Of a stretch of 64,000 nt of DNA, positions 31,704 to 42,707 are shown piece by piece. A program made the position numbers and the translations under genes. Source of the DNA: Drosophila miranda (Eukaryota; Arthropoda; Insecta; Diptera; Drosophilidae). The stretch covers positions 15,700,935 to 15,764,934 of the forward strand of contig NW_022881603.1 in the NCBI RefSeq assembly GCF_003369915.1. The letters run 5' to 3'. The notes beneath the pieces are model-generated. The model saw only the letters and a list, made by a program, of their open reading frames with translations, was not told the DNA's origin and did not search any database. The stretch's first letter is position 1. Each line of letters begins with the position of its first letter.

Positions 31704-32027
31704 CTGTAGAAAATATAAAATATATTAAAAATTGGGGAATTACATGTTCGATATATGTTCGGCTTTTTCTTTGTAAGACATTTTATTTCTTTTATTAATA
31801 ATGTACTTACCGATTGGCAGAAATTTCTTTTAAATGCGTAAGAGATGGTAGAGATTTTTAACTTAGCACTGCACAGTTCGACGAAAATAATTGAAATGAC
31901 GGCGCAAGGAACGCACGCTTTATTTGCACTTGTTTCTAATGCTCGACCCATGTAAAAAAAGGCAAAAGGCACGTTAGTTGGTTTGCTGGGAAGTGATCAT
32001 ATTTAGTTTTAACACAAAGTCACTATC

Positions 32028-33226
32028 CTATTTAGGCGTAGTGGTGTTCCCAAAAGCAGCAGTGATGCCGTCATCATCAATAAAGTCTTCTGAAACCGGG
32101 CCTATGATGGGCTCCAAGTAACTTATAGCACGTTTGTCAATATTTTCCGTTGTGGTGGTGATGGGGCCCGCAACGAATTTTATAATGAGCTGCTGGAAGA
32201 ACGTAAGCAGGAAGATGATGATGAAGTCGTGGAAGAGGATGAGGGCAGCTAGTAGGTAGTCATTGAGACGCATCTCCGCATATCGGCCGCCATTGATTGT
32301 CTGAGCGTGGTACATCACGAACTGCGAGAAGAAGAGCGAGAGAAAATCTTCGAGTGATTGGAAATCTCACTTGGGTCGGGATTTAGATATAGATTTAACC
32401 TACCAACAGCACAACGATTGTGATGAAGACCTGATAGACAATGAACGTGTTTGGCATCTTGACCAGAATGCTGATCATAGCGAAAAAGACGGTGATGATC
32501 AGGAAGATGAAGGCCAAGACAAACAATATCACGACATCTAGCGTCAGGTCGTGCTGCGGAAGAGAAAATGCCTTCAGAGGAGAGGGTTTCCTCCGTATAA
32601 GGGTGTTTATCGGTATAATCGATCCGATTAGTATGAAAACAAACAGGAGGAACACGCAGAAAAAGAACCACATGACCATTTCCAGCCAATGGGTCAGTGC
32701 CGCCAGGGTGAAAATTCCGACAATCACGAACTCCACCTTTGAAGGGGGCACACTAGTAAGCTGTTGATCGGCCGCAGGATCAGGATTAGATATACTCACT
32801 ATTAGCAGGCAGATTAGCCAGTTCAGGCAGGTGACTGCGCGTAAGTTCTCAAAGAATATGAAAACGGTGACCAAGACCATGGCCACAAAAAAGAAAAGCA
32901 GGCTGATCCAGTAGAACTCGATGAAAACGGCATTTATATCCGCTCTAAAAGTGAAGCAGTAGATTCAGTGCCAATGCAAATGCGCCCTCCTCAGAAACGC
33001 CACTCACATAATGGAGACAAGCGCCCATTGGACCAAGGCCACCAGCAGCCACATCAACGTCAGCGTATAGGACACGCAGGCAAACTTCCTCCTTTCCCGT
33101 TGGTACTCCTGAAGTCTCGTTCTGCGCCCTTCAATAATCCAACTGTGGTATGTGTCCTAGTGGTTGGAAATGAGTATAGTATGTGGTATTCTACGGACAG
33201 AATTACTGAACACAATGCTGTCCAAC
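32028..33226 (-). CDS. Multi-membrane-span protein, TMBIM (Bax inhibitor/Lifeguard)-like
   Basis: Exons inferred from splice sites are 33008-33156, 32800-32944, 32404-32736 and 32028-32321; phases join without a stop. A short first exon with ATG near 33226 is uncertain because its donor would be weak. About seven hydrophobic spans are present. The last ones (Asn-Gly-Gly-Arg-Tyr...Asp-Tyr-Leu-Leu-Ala-Ala-Leu...His-Asp) resemble the C-terminal part of TMBIM proteins, which sit in intracellular membranes and influence calcium and cell death. The gene is head-to-head with another multi-span gene of matching exon phases, probably a paralogue. It appears intact apart from the unresolved start. Confidence 0.6.
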
Positions 33227-33536
33227 ATTAACGGAGAACTCAAGCCTGATTTGATTTATAGAAAAACCAAGGAGAAGGGAAACTGGGAGTAACTAGGAAG
33301 TAGTCTGTCCCGCTACAAATGACCGAGGTTGTTATCTGTTAAAGAATCAAAGGGCAGACACTATCGCAGACAGCACTTCGACCATCAGTCTACTCAAGGG
33401 GATGAGATCGGTGCGGCCCGGCATATCATACTCTACGTTGCTCAGTTGGCTTACCGTTTCCTGCAATTGGTTTTTATTATTTTGTACTTAAATTTTTATG
33501 TAAAGCGAATCCAGCAACACCAGACCGTCTCCAGCT

Positions 33537-34537
33537 ATGGAGCAGACCGGAGATGCCGACCAACGGACAAGGAAAATACTGTGCCAGACATACAAGGTGA
33601 CCATCATTATGCTGATCATTGGACAGATACAGGTTTCGATTTTCATGGAAATGTGAGTGGAGTTAGGGATTCGGGATCAGTGCTCCCTCTTATTCCGATC
33701 TTCCACCCCGCAGAAAGCCCGTGAAGAAATTCCTCGAAGAGCACTATTATTTCAGCCTGCTGCAGTTCTTCGTCAGCTTCATATCCATACAATTGTACGT
33801 GTTCTTTTACCACATGATCGTAGAAAAGGCCGCCTGGAAGCGCATACTGGCCGGCGTCTGGACGGTGAGTCATCTGATCGCTGCGCGGCGATCCATCTTT
33901 TTGGCCAGGAGCCCAACTAACAGTCCCAGTATCACTACAGTTCGAGGTAAATACCATATCCATCATGAAACCCGCAAAGACGGCGCCATATATTAGCTTA
34001 ATCATCTCCGTTGCGCTTACCTTCATCGTCATGGCCATCAGTCTGTGCTACGGAAACTTGGCGGTGGACCATAGGCGTGGTCTCTTCGTAAGTGCTCCCA
34101 GGGAGCCACGACTCGTACTGATCCCTCCTGACCTCATGCTAGGTAACACGTCACAATGTGATCCGGTGGAGCGAACGTCTATTTGTCCTCACCAGCTTTG
34201 GCATCATCGTGTGCGCCGAAATGAAGCGAATTACCATCGAGTTCGTGACCCTTCTCGTCTACACCATTCTGTCGAACATTGTAAGATCTACTAGTCCTCC
34301 TGGCCGCTGTAACTCGTTACCTCTATCTGCCTTAATCATCTGCAGTTTGTGGTGATATTTGCCGCCTCAATAAGGAAACCGAACTTCTATCACTACGAGC
34401 CCAAGGGAGACCACATACTCATCGGCCAGCTGTATTACCTGAACTTCTATGCCCTCTACATGGGCTATGTGTGGACGACAGCCTCCTGGTTCGAGATAAT
34501 GGATTGGAATGTCAAGCTCACAGATTTATTTAAATAA
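33537..34537 (+). CDS. Multi-membrane-span protein, probable paralogue of its divergent neighbour
   Basis: Five exons, 33537-33652, 33714-33864, 33941-34087, 34143-34280 and 34346-34537, join in frame into about 247 residues with a normal TAA. All introns are 53-76 bp with GT/AG ends. About six or seven hydrophobic spans are spread over the exons. Exon phases and the C-terminal span pattern parallel the minus-strand neighbour, so I infer a common TMBIM-like origin, although the sequence similarity is weak. The two genes share an upstream region of about 300 bp. No disabling change is seen, which stands out beside the broken Hdc gene. Confidence 0.62.
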
Positions 34538-35143
34538 GTCACAGTGTCACAGTCACACCGGTCACGCGGCTCTCATCACCAGAAAATGTTCTGAATCGAT
34601 GTACGCCAATCCGGAGAATGCGCCGACTATCGGAACAGCTGGGCCAGCGGATTGTCGTGGTGTTTACATCGTCCTGCCCTGTCGCATCGCATCGTGCACA
34701 GTTTCTATGTATACTGCACTTGGTCCGGTTGCAATCAGCATGGCTCGGAACATAACAGAACGGTTCGGTTGTTTGAGTGGTTCGTGTGCACGAGCGCGTC
34801 CATCGCCAGAAAATCAATACATATTTTCTACTACCAACGCGCTATTTACATTAAAAAGTAAATAAATGGCTTTCAACGTGAGAGTTTTCTGCGAATCTTC
34901 GGGGTGCTTGAGGTTTTGTAAAGTGTATGTGGCATAGTGTATTTCCAATTATACGATATACAAATACATATACAGAGCTACACATATTACATACACCCTA
35001 CACACAGACCTCAGGTCTGGGTAACAATACGTGAAAAATGTTTGTTTAACACTAGGTTTTAATAATTACATCCTGGTTAAATATATGTATGTTTAGATAG
35101 TGTTCCTTTTGATTTTCCTCTCTTCATTTCTATTTGAATTAAC
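34538..35143. other. Intergenic DNA between convergent genes
   Basis: It holds the likely 3' end of the plus-strand multi-span gene (an AATAAA-like run near 34860) and AT-rich DNA up to the Syb 3' end. The overlapping short ORFs on both strands have no family features. Confidence 0.45.
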
Positions 35144-35144
35144 T

Positions 35145-35150
35145 TTTATT
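35145..35150 (-). terminator. Polyadenylation signal of Syb
   Basis: AATAAA on the minus strand, 114 bases after the Syb stop codon. It is the nearest canonical signal. Confidence 0.5.
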
Positions 35151-35263
35151 GGCGCGATTTGGCCAAAGCGAAGGCCACACTGTCCATGCCCCTGATGTGT
35201 TGGTCCATTTTGGTTTCCTGTGTTCCATATCTGTGCTTTCTGTTTAGTGAATGGAGCGCGACT

Positions 35264-37058
35264 TTAGTGAGGGGGTGTTTCCGTAACGGTCTTGGGTTCG
35301 GTAATGGACTTGGCTCCTCCACCGCTGCTGCCACTGCTTTCTGGCCAGACCGAGACTGAAAGGGAGAGCACAATTAGTCAACAGAACTGGCATTCCGAGC
35401 ATCAGAAAATTCAACAAGTTATCTAATCCTGAATTGGGTCATCCAAAGTCAAAAAATACCCTAAACTAGAACTATAAAAGTATCATCGGATGGACGTATA
35501 CGTTAACACTTTAGCGAAACAATTGCTCCTATTGCAGCTATTTTCTATATATGTTCTATATTCTTCTAAAACATTGTGATCTGATCCGATAATAGCCATT
35601 GCACGTTATAGATATACGAGTATACCTTAGAAATATAGCATTGCACTAGAACAAAGTATATGTATGTATATACAGTTGATGGGGTCAAATGTTCTTCGTT
35701 CCGTACGATGTAAACCATCGTACGAGTAAGAGTGGGAAAACACTTTTCTGCCACCCTTCGCCCTTCTAACATTATTACTCTTATTACCAAAGTGGTGTGA
35801 TGACTTCTCAAAAGAACAAGTCCCTGCCGTGAACTGAAGATCGTACATATACGGTTTCCACACATAGACATGAGCTAATCTACACATTATAAACTAAACA
35901 AATATGATAATTAACACTTGAGGGACGAGACGCAATTTACCTTTAGTTTTTTGGAGTTTCTTAGCTTAATATAATATACAATATACATGCATACATCTAC
36001 ACTGTACACGTGCGTGTGTGTGTATATAATGACATAAATGAACCTTAGCTTTGTTGTACATATAGAAAACGGAATTTGATAATTTTTGTGTATGTTTTGA
36101 TCAATTGAAAAGCGACACTGAAAGTAGAAACAGAAAGGGACAACGATTCGTCATCAGTTAGGGCTCGGCATATCTATCATACATATCAATCATCGAGTTA
36201 GTTAGCATTGAAAGATCCATTGAAACTTGGGTTATGTGCAGAACCGCAACCACAGATTGGAAAATACAGACAGACGCGTTGCAGGGCGTTGGCAATACAA
36301 AGCTTAAAGCTAGCATCAGTAACATAAGCTAGATAGTTCTTAGGCCTAAGCAAAAAACCACAACCGTTGCCCGAAGCGAAAAGCCCAAAAGCATAAGCAG
36401 ATCAGTGCGGAACTTACCTAGGACGATTATGAGCAGTACCACTGCGATCACTCCGAGAATGATCATCATCTTCATGTTGGCCCACCATTGCTTGCGCTTC
36501 AGCTTGCCCGCCTGCTGCTCGAACTGAGAGGCACCCTGCTCCAGTTGGTCGGCGCGCTCGCCCAGCTCCGAGAGTTTCTGGTCCCGCTCCAGCACTTTCT
36601 CCACGTTGACGCGCATTATGCCCACCACCTCGTCCACTTTGGCCTGTGTCTGCTGCAGGCGCTTCTGGGCGGCGGCATTGTTGTTGCTATTGTTCGTGTC
36701 GGCGAAGTTATTGTTGTAGGTGTTTGGCGGCGGCGGAAATATGGGAAAACTGTACAATAATATGCGTGTGGTGGGGAAGATGCTTACGTTTACACGGAAA
36801 ATCATCCAGCCGGCATCGTATAAATGCAAGTCAGTCGCTGAGGGCCGTTCTGAATACTACTTCCCGCATACGGGTAGCCAGCTCCCTTACATATCAATTA
36901 ATCAGTGACCAGTGACGTCACATCAATGGCTTCCCTTCCCGCAATCCGCCTTGCATTTGTACGACGATTCAGGTAGCTTCCGTGCATATTTCAATTTGAG
37001 GGCCCACTTACTCGTTTGCGTTGGAGCCGGATGGTGAGGGGGCTTCGTTGTTCTCCAT
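35264..37058 (-). CDS. Syb: Synaptobrevin (ubiquitous R-SNARE / VAMP)
   Basis: A v-SNARE that drives fusion of transport vesicles with target membranes. Coding exons are 37012-37058, 36418-36749 and 35264-35355, joined in frame to 156 residues. Exon 1 encodes [15 protein letters not shown]. Exon 2 encodes a Pro/Asn-rich linker, the full R-SNARE heptad region with the zero-layer Arg (Asn-Val-Glu-Lys-Val-Leu-Glu-Arg) and a single membrane anchor. Exon 3 encodes the short Gly/Ser-rich lumenal tail ending Pro-Pro-His. Sequence and tail match Drosophila Syb, not neuronal nSyb. A 5' noncoding exon ends at a donor near 37413, with its acceptor near 37070. The intron between exons 2 and 3 is about 1.06 kb. 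No disabling change is seen, so the gene is probably functional. Confidence 0.93.
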
Positions 37059-37413
37059 TGTGGAAATTCTGTTCAAAAAGTAGCCAGGAAATAGGAGTTA
37101 ATAGATGTTTTATTGCTTATTTTAACCACAATGCAATTTCCAACACATGCACACAAACACACACACATGCATACGCACAAAAACTCCGATTAAATTTGCC
37201 CAACCAAAAAACAAATCCAGAGCACTGGCACACACCTTATCTACCGAATGAATAGCCGCTGCTTGTTGGCCTATGAATCATTCCAGTTCCACGGCCGCAG
37301 CTAGCGAAAAAAAATGCCATCACCCCGCACCAGCGAAAGAAAGAACTTGTTGCATGCCCTACGCACACATTGCTTCCCTCTGAGCAATGAATACCGCCAC
37401 CCATACACTTACC

Positions 37414-38858
37414 TGACAATGTTACTGAAGAAATACTGCTTTTAATGCACAGAAAAACCTTTCTCTTGCTATTTGTTTAGCAAAATTCCAGATTTTGAGT
37501 TAAGAAATTAAAAAATTTCAAGCTTGTGATGATTAGAGCCAGTGTGTCCGCGGATATCACGAAATATACCGTCTCACTTTCAAAATAAACCGTAAATATA
37601 CTGACGAATTCAAGTTCTATTTTACATATTCCTCGTTTTTGATATTACGTGAAATATTCTCAGCTATATAGAACATTTAGCCATGCCCACATCATTTTAT
37701 CCCATTGATGGTTAAATTTACTTCAAGATTGTCTAGTTTTGAGTCCTTGCTTTTATTGTATTTTGGCTAAAACAAGGCAATAACAAAGTAGTTCAACAAA
37801 AAAAAAAGTCGCAATGTTGCTGGTATTTTAAGACAATATGCGTGTAAAGGCCTTTGTACACCCTATTTCGATAATTTCATATGAAGGTGAATATGAATAT
37901 CAAATTGATATTCTTTAGACATATTCAAGTACATTATTAGTATGTTGTATATATTTATCTCGATCCTGATACCTACGGAGCCTGGGATGACAAACATTTT
38001 CTCAATTCTATAATGTCCTTTTCCCTAGGGTATGACAATTAATGTTGCCGGTAATCATTGTTGTCAACATGTTATTCAGCAATAAATACTCGTTTATTAT
38101 CTTCCGTCGAATATTCCCAGCTATATAGATCTCTCAGTTTTTCCCAGATAATTGTATATGATTGATGAATCAATTTTGATCAGGATTTACTACTTTCAAG
38201 TACTTGCATGTGTTTTGTTTGGACAAAAACACGGTTTCAACAAAAATGTACAACAGTCGCAGTGGTGTGACGTCATTTTTGGATCCAAAAATAATAATTA
38301 TACTATAAAAATCTAAAATAATAATTATAATAATAATTGTAAAATAAAAATCAAAAGTAATAATTATTCAATAAAAATCAAGAATAATAATTAAATCAAA
38401 ATTATTCCTTGATTTTGATATTCGCTTGCATATAAAAAGCCAACTCATCCCTGAGCACTTAAATTTGACCAACTGATGAATCCAACTTCTAACAGATTGA
38501 CCATTTTTAGAACTCGTTTTTATTGTATTTTTCATACATAGATTAAAGCTTAAACAAAAAAGATCAACAAAAATTTAATTTTTTGTACATGTAAATTACA
38601 TTTTTGTGGAGTTTAATTAATTAATGTAAAATTACTGTTTTCCAAGCTGCGTTTAAACCTTCGCAATCAGATTGTTCAGACTGAAAATTCAAAATGTGCG
38701 CCGAAACGTATTTATCGATAGATCGAAACTTTAGTGAAATTATGCAGCACTGCTTTGGCATCAGTGTGTACACACTGCAATTCATTGTCTATTTTCATTA
38801 ACGGATTTTTAAATTTTCTTGCAGTCGCAATAACTGAACGGGAACGGAACTATGGAAA
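37414..38858. other. AT-rich intergenic DNA
   Basis: It contains the presumed start of Syb transcription (left) and the 5' flank of the GalNAc-transferase-like gene (right). A run of AATAATAATTAT-type sequence lies at about 38289-38400. No ORF of note or transposon is recognised. Confidence 0.45.
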
Positions 38859-40751
38859 ATGCATAGCTCGCACGCCTCCCGGTTGGTAGTGCGTCTCTTG
38901 CTGCTGTTCGTCCTGGTCAGCGCCGTGTCGATTGTAATACTGACCAAATGCGGCATAGACGAGCTCACGGCTCAGGAGGCGCTGCACCATCATCCCAGCG
39001 AAACCAGGGCCCCAGTTATGTCCTGGGCGGCGACCGTGAGGCGGAGATTGAGCGCCTGAAGCATGAGGTGCTCACCCTGCGTGCCGCCCTGCCCTGCGTG
39101 TGGGGCCGCCCTTGACGCACCACAGCTACGACTGCAGCAGCTACATCCGGAAGCAGGTGGGTGCCGCCGAGATCCTGCACGGCCTTCCCCTGAACAACGA
39201 GTACGAGCTGATTCCCTTCAACCACTTCACCTTCACTCGCGTATTCCCCATCGACCTGGGCCTGGGCAAGCGGGTGGTGGAGAAGCCCATTGGCTATCGC
39301 CGCCGTGACCTCATTGGGGCGGTCAACAAGGCGCTGGAAAGCCTCAACCGCAACCATTCAGCACGGGTGCGTGCCAAGGCAGCTGGAGTGGTAGTGGGAG
39401 CTGGAGCAGGCGGCGCAGCTGCATTGGACGTGATAAAGTACACGCTGGACGACTTCATTGAGGGTATCTACCGCACCGAGCCCACGACGGGCACCCAGTA
39501 CGAGCTCTACTTCCAGAGCGTAAAGCACCAGACGAGTCCCGTGCGCCGGGCCCTGGTTATGCGCCCGTTCGCCCCCCTCCAGACGGTGCAGTTGTCGGAG
39601 ACTCCGGCCAGCCGCAGCCCCAGCTCCAGTCCGGCCGTAATCCATGTTATAGTGCCGCTGGCCGGTCGGCTGCACAGCTTCCGTAGTTTTTTGCAGATGT
39701 TCGCCAGTCTAGGGGATCGGCATCTCGAGCTGATCGTCGTGTACTTTGGCGACAGTGGGCTAGCGCAGGCTAGGCAGATGGCCGGAGTTGTCGGAGAGAA
39801 CACAGTTCCTCGCCCTGAACGAGACCTTCAGCAGAGGTAAGTAATGCGACTCCCCCAGCCATCCGGCCACTCATTCAATTTGTCCCATCTTTCAGCAAAG
39901 GCCCTGAGGCTGGGGGCAGAGCACATTGTATCCCCATCGCCAGCGGAGGATGTGCTGCTCTTCATGTGCGACGTAGACATCATGTTCACGGCCAGGTTCC
40001 TGGAGCGCTGTCGCTGGAATGCCGCGCCCGGCAAGAAGGTAGGTGTCGTGGTCCGCAATGGAGCCCCAAGCAGATCTGTAATGATCTCCCTGCCCTCTCA
40101 GGTGTACTATCCGGTGGTTTTCAGTCTGTATAACCCGCACGTGGTGTACACGCTCCAGGGCAAGCCGCTGCCCAGCGAAGAGGAGCAGCTGGTCATCTCC
40201 AAGGACACTGGGTTCTGGAGGGACTTTGGCTACGGCATGACCTGCCAGTACCGCTCAAACTTCCTTCAGATACGCGGCTTCGACGAGGAGGCGATCGTCG
40301 GCTGGGGCGGCGAGGACGTGATGCTCTACCGCAAGTACATTCGATCGAAGATTAAGATCATCAGGGCCACCGATCCGGGCATCTTTCATCGCTGGCACAC
40401 CCAGGTAACCTTTCGCCATCCCTCATCTCTATCGATAATCTAAGCTGCTTTCTACCTTTGCATTCCCGACAGGTCTGTGCCAGCTCGCTGACTGCCGACC
40501 AGTACCGCGCCTGCATCCGATCGCGGCCTTTGAACGAGGCCTCCCATGCCCAGCTCGGCTTCCTGGCCTTCCGGGATGACATAGCCGCCGTCAATGCGGC
40601 CAAGCTGCAGTCGCGATACATTAACATTTCCCAAGCGATTTTCCTAGTCCTGGGGCTAATCAACCTAAGGCATACACTCTGTAAAAAAGGCCAGTGTGGA
40701 AAATCCCATACTTATGGAACATTTAAGTCCCCAAAGTGTATTCCTAAGTAG
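38859..40751 (+). pseudogene. Chondroitin N-acetylgalactosaminyltransferase-like gene with three frameshifts
   Basis: Type II Golgi enzyme family (CHGN; CSGALNACT-like) that adds GalNAc during chondroitin chain synthesis. I relate it to the D. melanogaster gene CG12913 from memory. Exons are 38859-39836, 39896-40038, 40102-40404 and 40473-40751. An N-terminal membrane anchor follows the ATG. Exon 2 has the metal-binding Asp-Val-Asp motif and exon 3 has Gly-Trp-Gly-Gly-Glu-Asp. Exon 1 needs three changes of frame: near 39003, near 39108 (TGA at once in the preceding frame) and near 39795-39805, where the exon otherwise ends in a stop at 39838. Each is consistent with a small deletion. Exons 2 to 4 are open. 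The gene is probably dead here. Confidence 0.82.
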
Positions 40752-42707
40752 TCCAGTTCTGATCATATTTGGATCATATAAATCCACAAGAATACTTATA
40801 GGATCGGGAATGCTTCCTTCTCCGCGTATCCCCTAAATATTGTATTGTGCTTCATTTTTCTGAGTGTACACGCATACATGAATACAAATATGTAAAACTG
40901 GAGACAATAACTCGTATTTAGCGAAATCGTTGACTTAGCTTAATTGTTGATCTTGTTGTTGCGCCCTCGATAGTGCCACACACCCACACACAAACAAACA
41001 CACACACACATCACAAATTGTTCTTCCATGAAGCAAACTAGATGCAATCTCCAAAGCCCCAAGATATTTACCATATCGAATCCGTATCTCATGTACTTTG
41101 TAACTTAAACTGAGCCTAAACAAATCTGCCAGAGTGCTGCGCGCTTTGTAAAAACTAAATTAAATCGTTTAATTAAACTTGTCGCCTGGTTGTTGGCTGG
41201 TTTTTGTTTTTTCGGCTGGTCGTTCGCTCCATTCCATGGCTGGGGGATGTCGAAGCCAACGACCTCCACATGGGGTTCAGTGAGCACGCATATGAAGAAG
41301 GTGATCTAGTACATGCCCTCTCCTCCTCCTCCCTCTGGCTGCGACTAGGAGCTGGGGATCTTTCTGGCACTCTAGCGTAAAGTAAATTTGTTATACTTTG
41401 ATAGAATGGCGACATCAGCCAGAGACATGCCAGCTGTACAACTATTTACATTTCCACTCGTACTGGTATTTCTTACATCTTCCAAATTGTCCTTTCAAGC
41501 ACATTAACAAACGAGTATGGAGAGCTATTTGTGCTAAATCGGAGAACTAATGATATATATGCTATCTATGACTATTGGGAACATTTATTGGAAAGTAATT
41601 CAATAAGTTTTAGTTGAATCATAGGTCAATATTGGATACGAAAAAATGAGTTTAGTTTTGAACATTTTGTTATCTTAGAAATATCGCTATGACTGTCTTA
41701 AAAGGTATTTAAATCCACACTCTCTGTTTCCAATCATCTGATATTGAAATGCTATTTGAAATCATGGAAGGATTTGATTGAGAATATGTAGTTGAATATC
41801 CTGTCTGAAGGGGGACTCACTTCATATGTCCGACCGCAGAAGTGATAAACTCGAATGAAACTATGTATTTCTGAAACTAGTTTATTTTTTGTGCCAAATA
41901 TGTGTCTCAGGGTATTCACCGTTCGGTCATCATTTCTTGCATCAAATTCCTCTACTCTGGATTGGATGTCTTCACCTGGAAAGCCTTTTCACGGTCACGG
42001 TCGTAGGTTATGTAAGCGCCGAGGAGTGTTTTGTTTTGTTCAACTTGTTCGGAATTCGAAATGCTAATCTCGCAGCTGGAAGTCTGACTCAACGACTTAG
42101 AAGCCGTGATATGATCGAAATAATCTGCGATAATTTCACAGGAGTGTTCTCTGGCGGGTATTACGCAATAGCAGACTCATAATTAGCCAGGGAAGGCGTT
42201 TTTTCGGCACATCCTCCCTGTCATTCTGCGAAAGACAAACTGACCATGACATGACCAGAGAATGCCAGATGAGACTGGACCCGAGCTCAGCCAGCACACA
42301 CCCCAAGGTGTTAGGCAGGTGAAGTGACAAATCGACGCCCGCCCCAGCAGAGATTCCAAGTGCCAACACCTTTGCCGCGAATGCCAGCGAACCAGAGCCA
42401 TCAGCAGCCCGTCGCCTCGCCTCGCGGTTCAGTGCTCTCGACTGGGCAGAAGCAGAACCCATCTCGGGCTCGGGCTGGGGATCGGGCCGTAGTTCAGATA
42501 AATACGGTGGCGACCGCTCTAGCCAGATCATTCGCGGTCCGACGCCAGATCGAGAAACTCTGACTCGTTTCGAAAGGTGAACAAGTGTCGAAAGGATAAA
42601 CATATTCGGTTTCCCATTTCCGTGCCCCATCAAACCGCAGAGGCACAACACGTGCCTGGTGCAACATTTGTGATTAAGTCGTTGGAACAAAGTGAAGTGC
42701 GGACACC
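40752..42707. other. Intergenic DNA and presumed 5' flank of the next gene
   Basis: It holds a CA-rich run at about 40978-41010 and otherwise unique sequence. The leader of the secreted-protein gene probably begins after about 42540. The 184-residue minus-strand ORF (42136-42690) lacks any domain and spans this leader, so I do not call it. Confidence 0.45.

Noticed and set aside
35566..35887. Minus-strand ORFs of 101 and 86 codons
   Set aside because: They lie in the Syb intron, have no family features and overlap each other in different frames.
42136..42690. Minus-strand ORF of 184 codons
   Set aside because: No hydrophobic, repeat or motif pattern, no splice context, and it overlaps the leader of the plus-strand gene.
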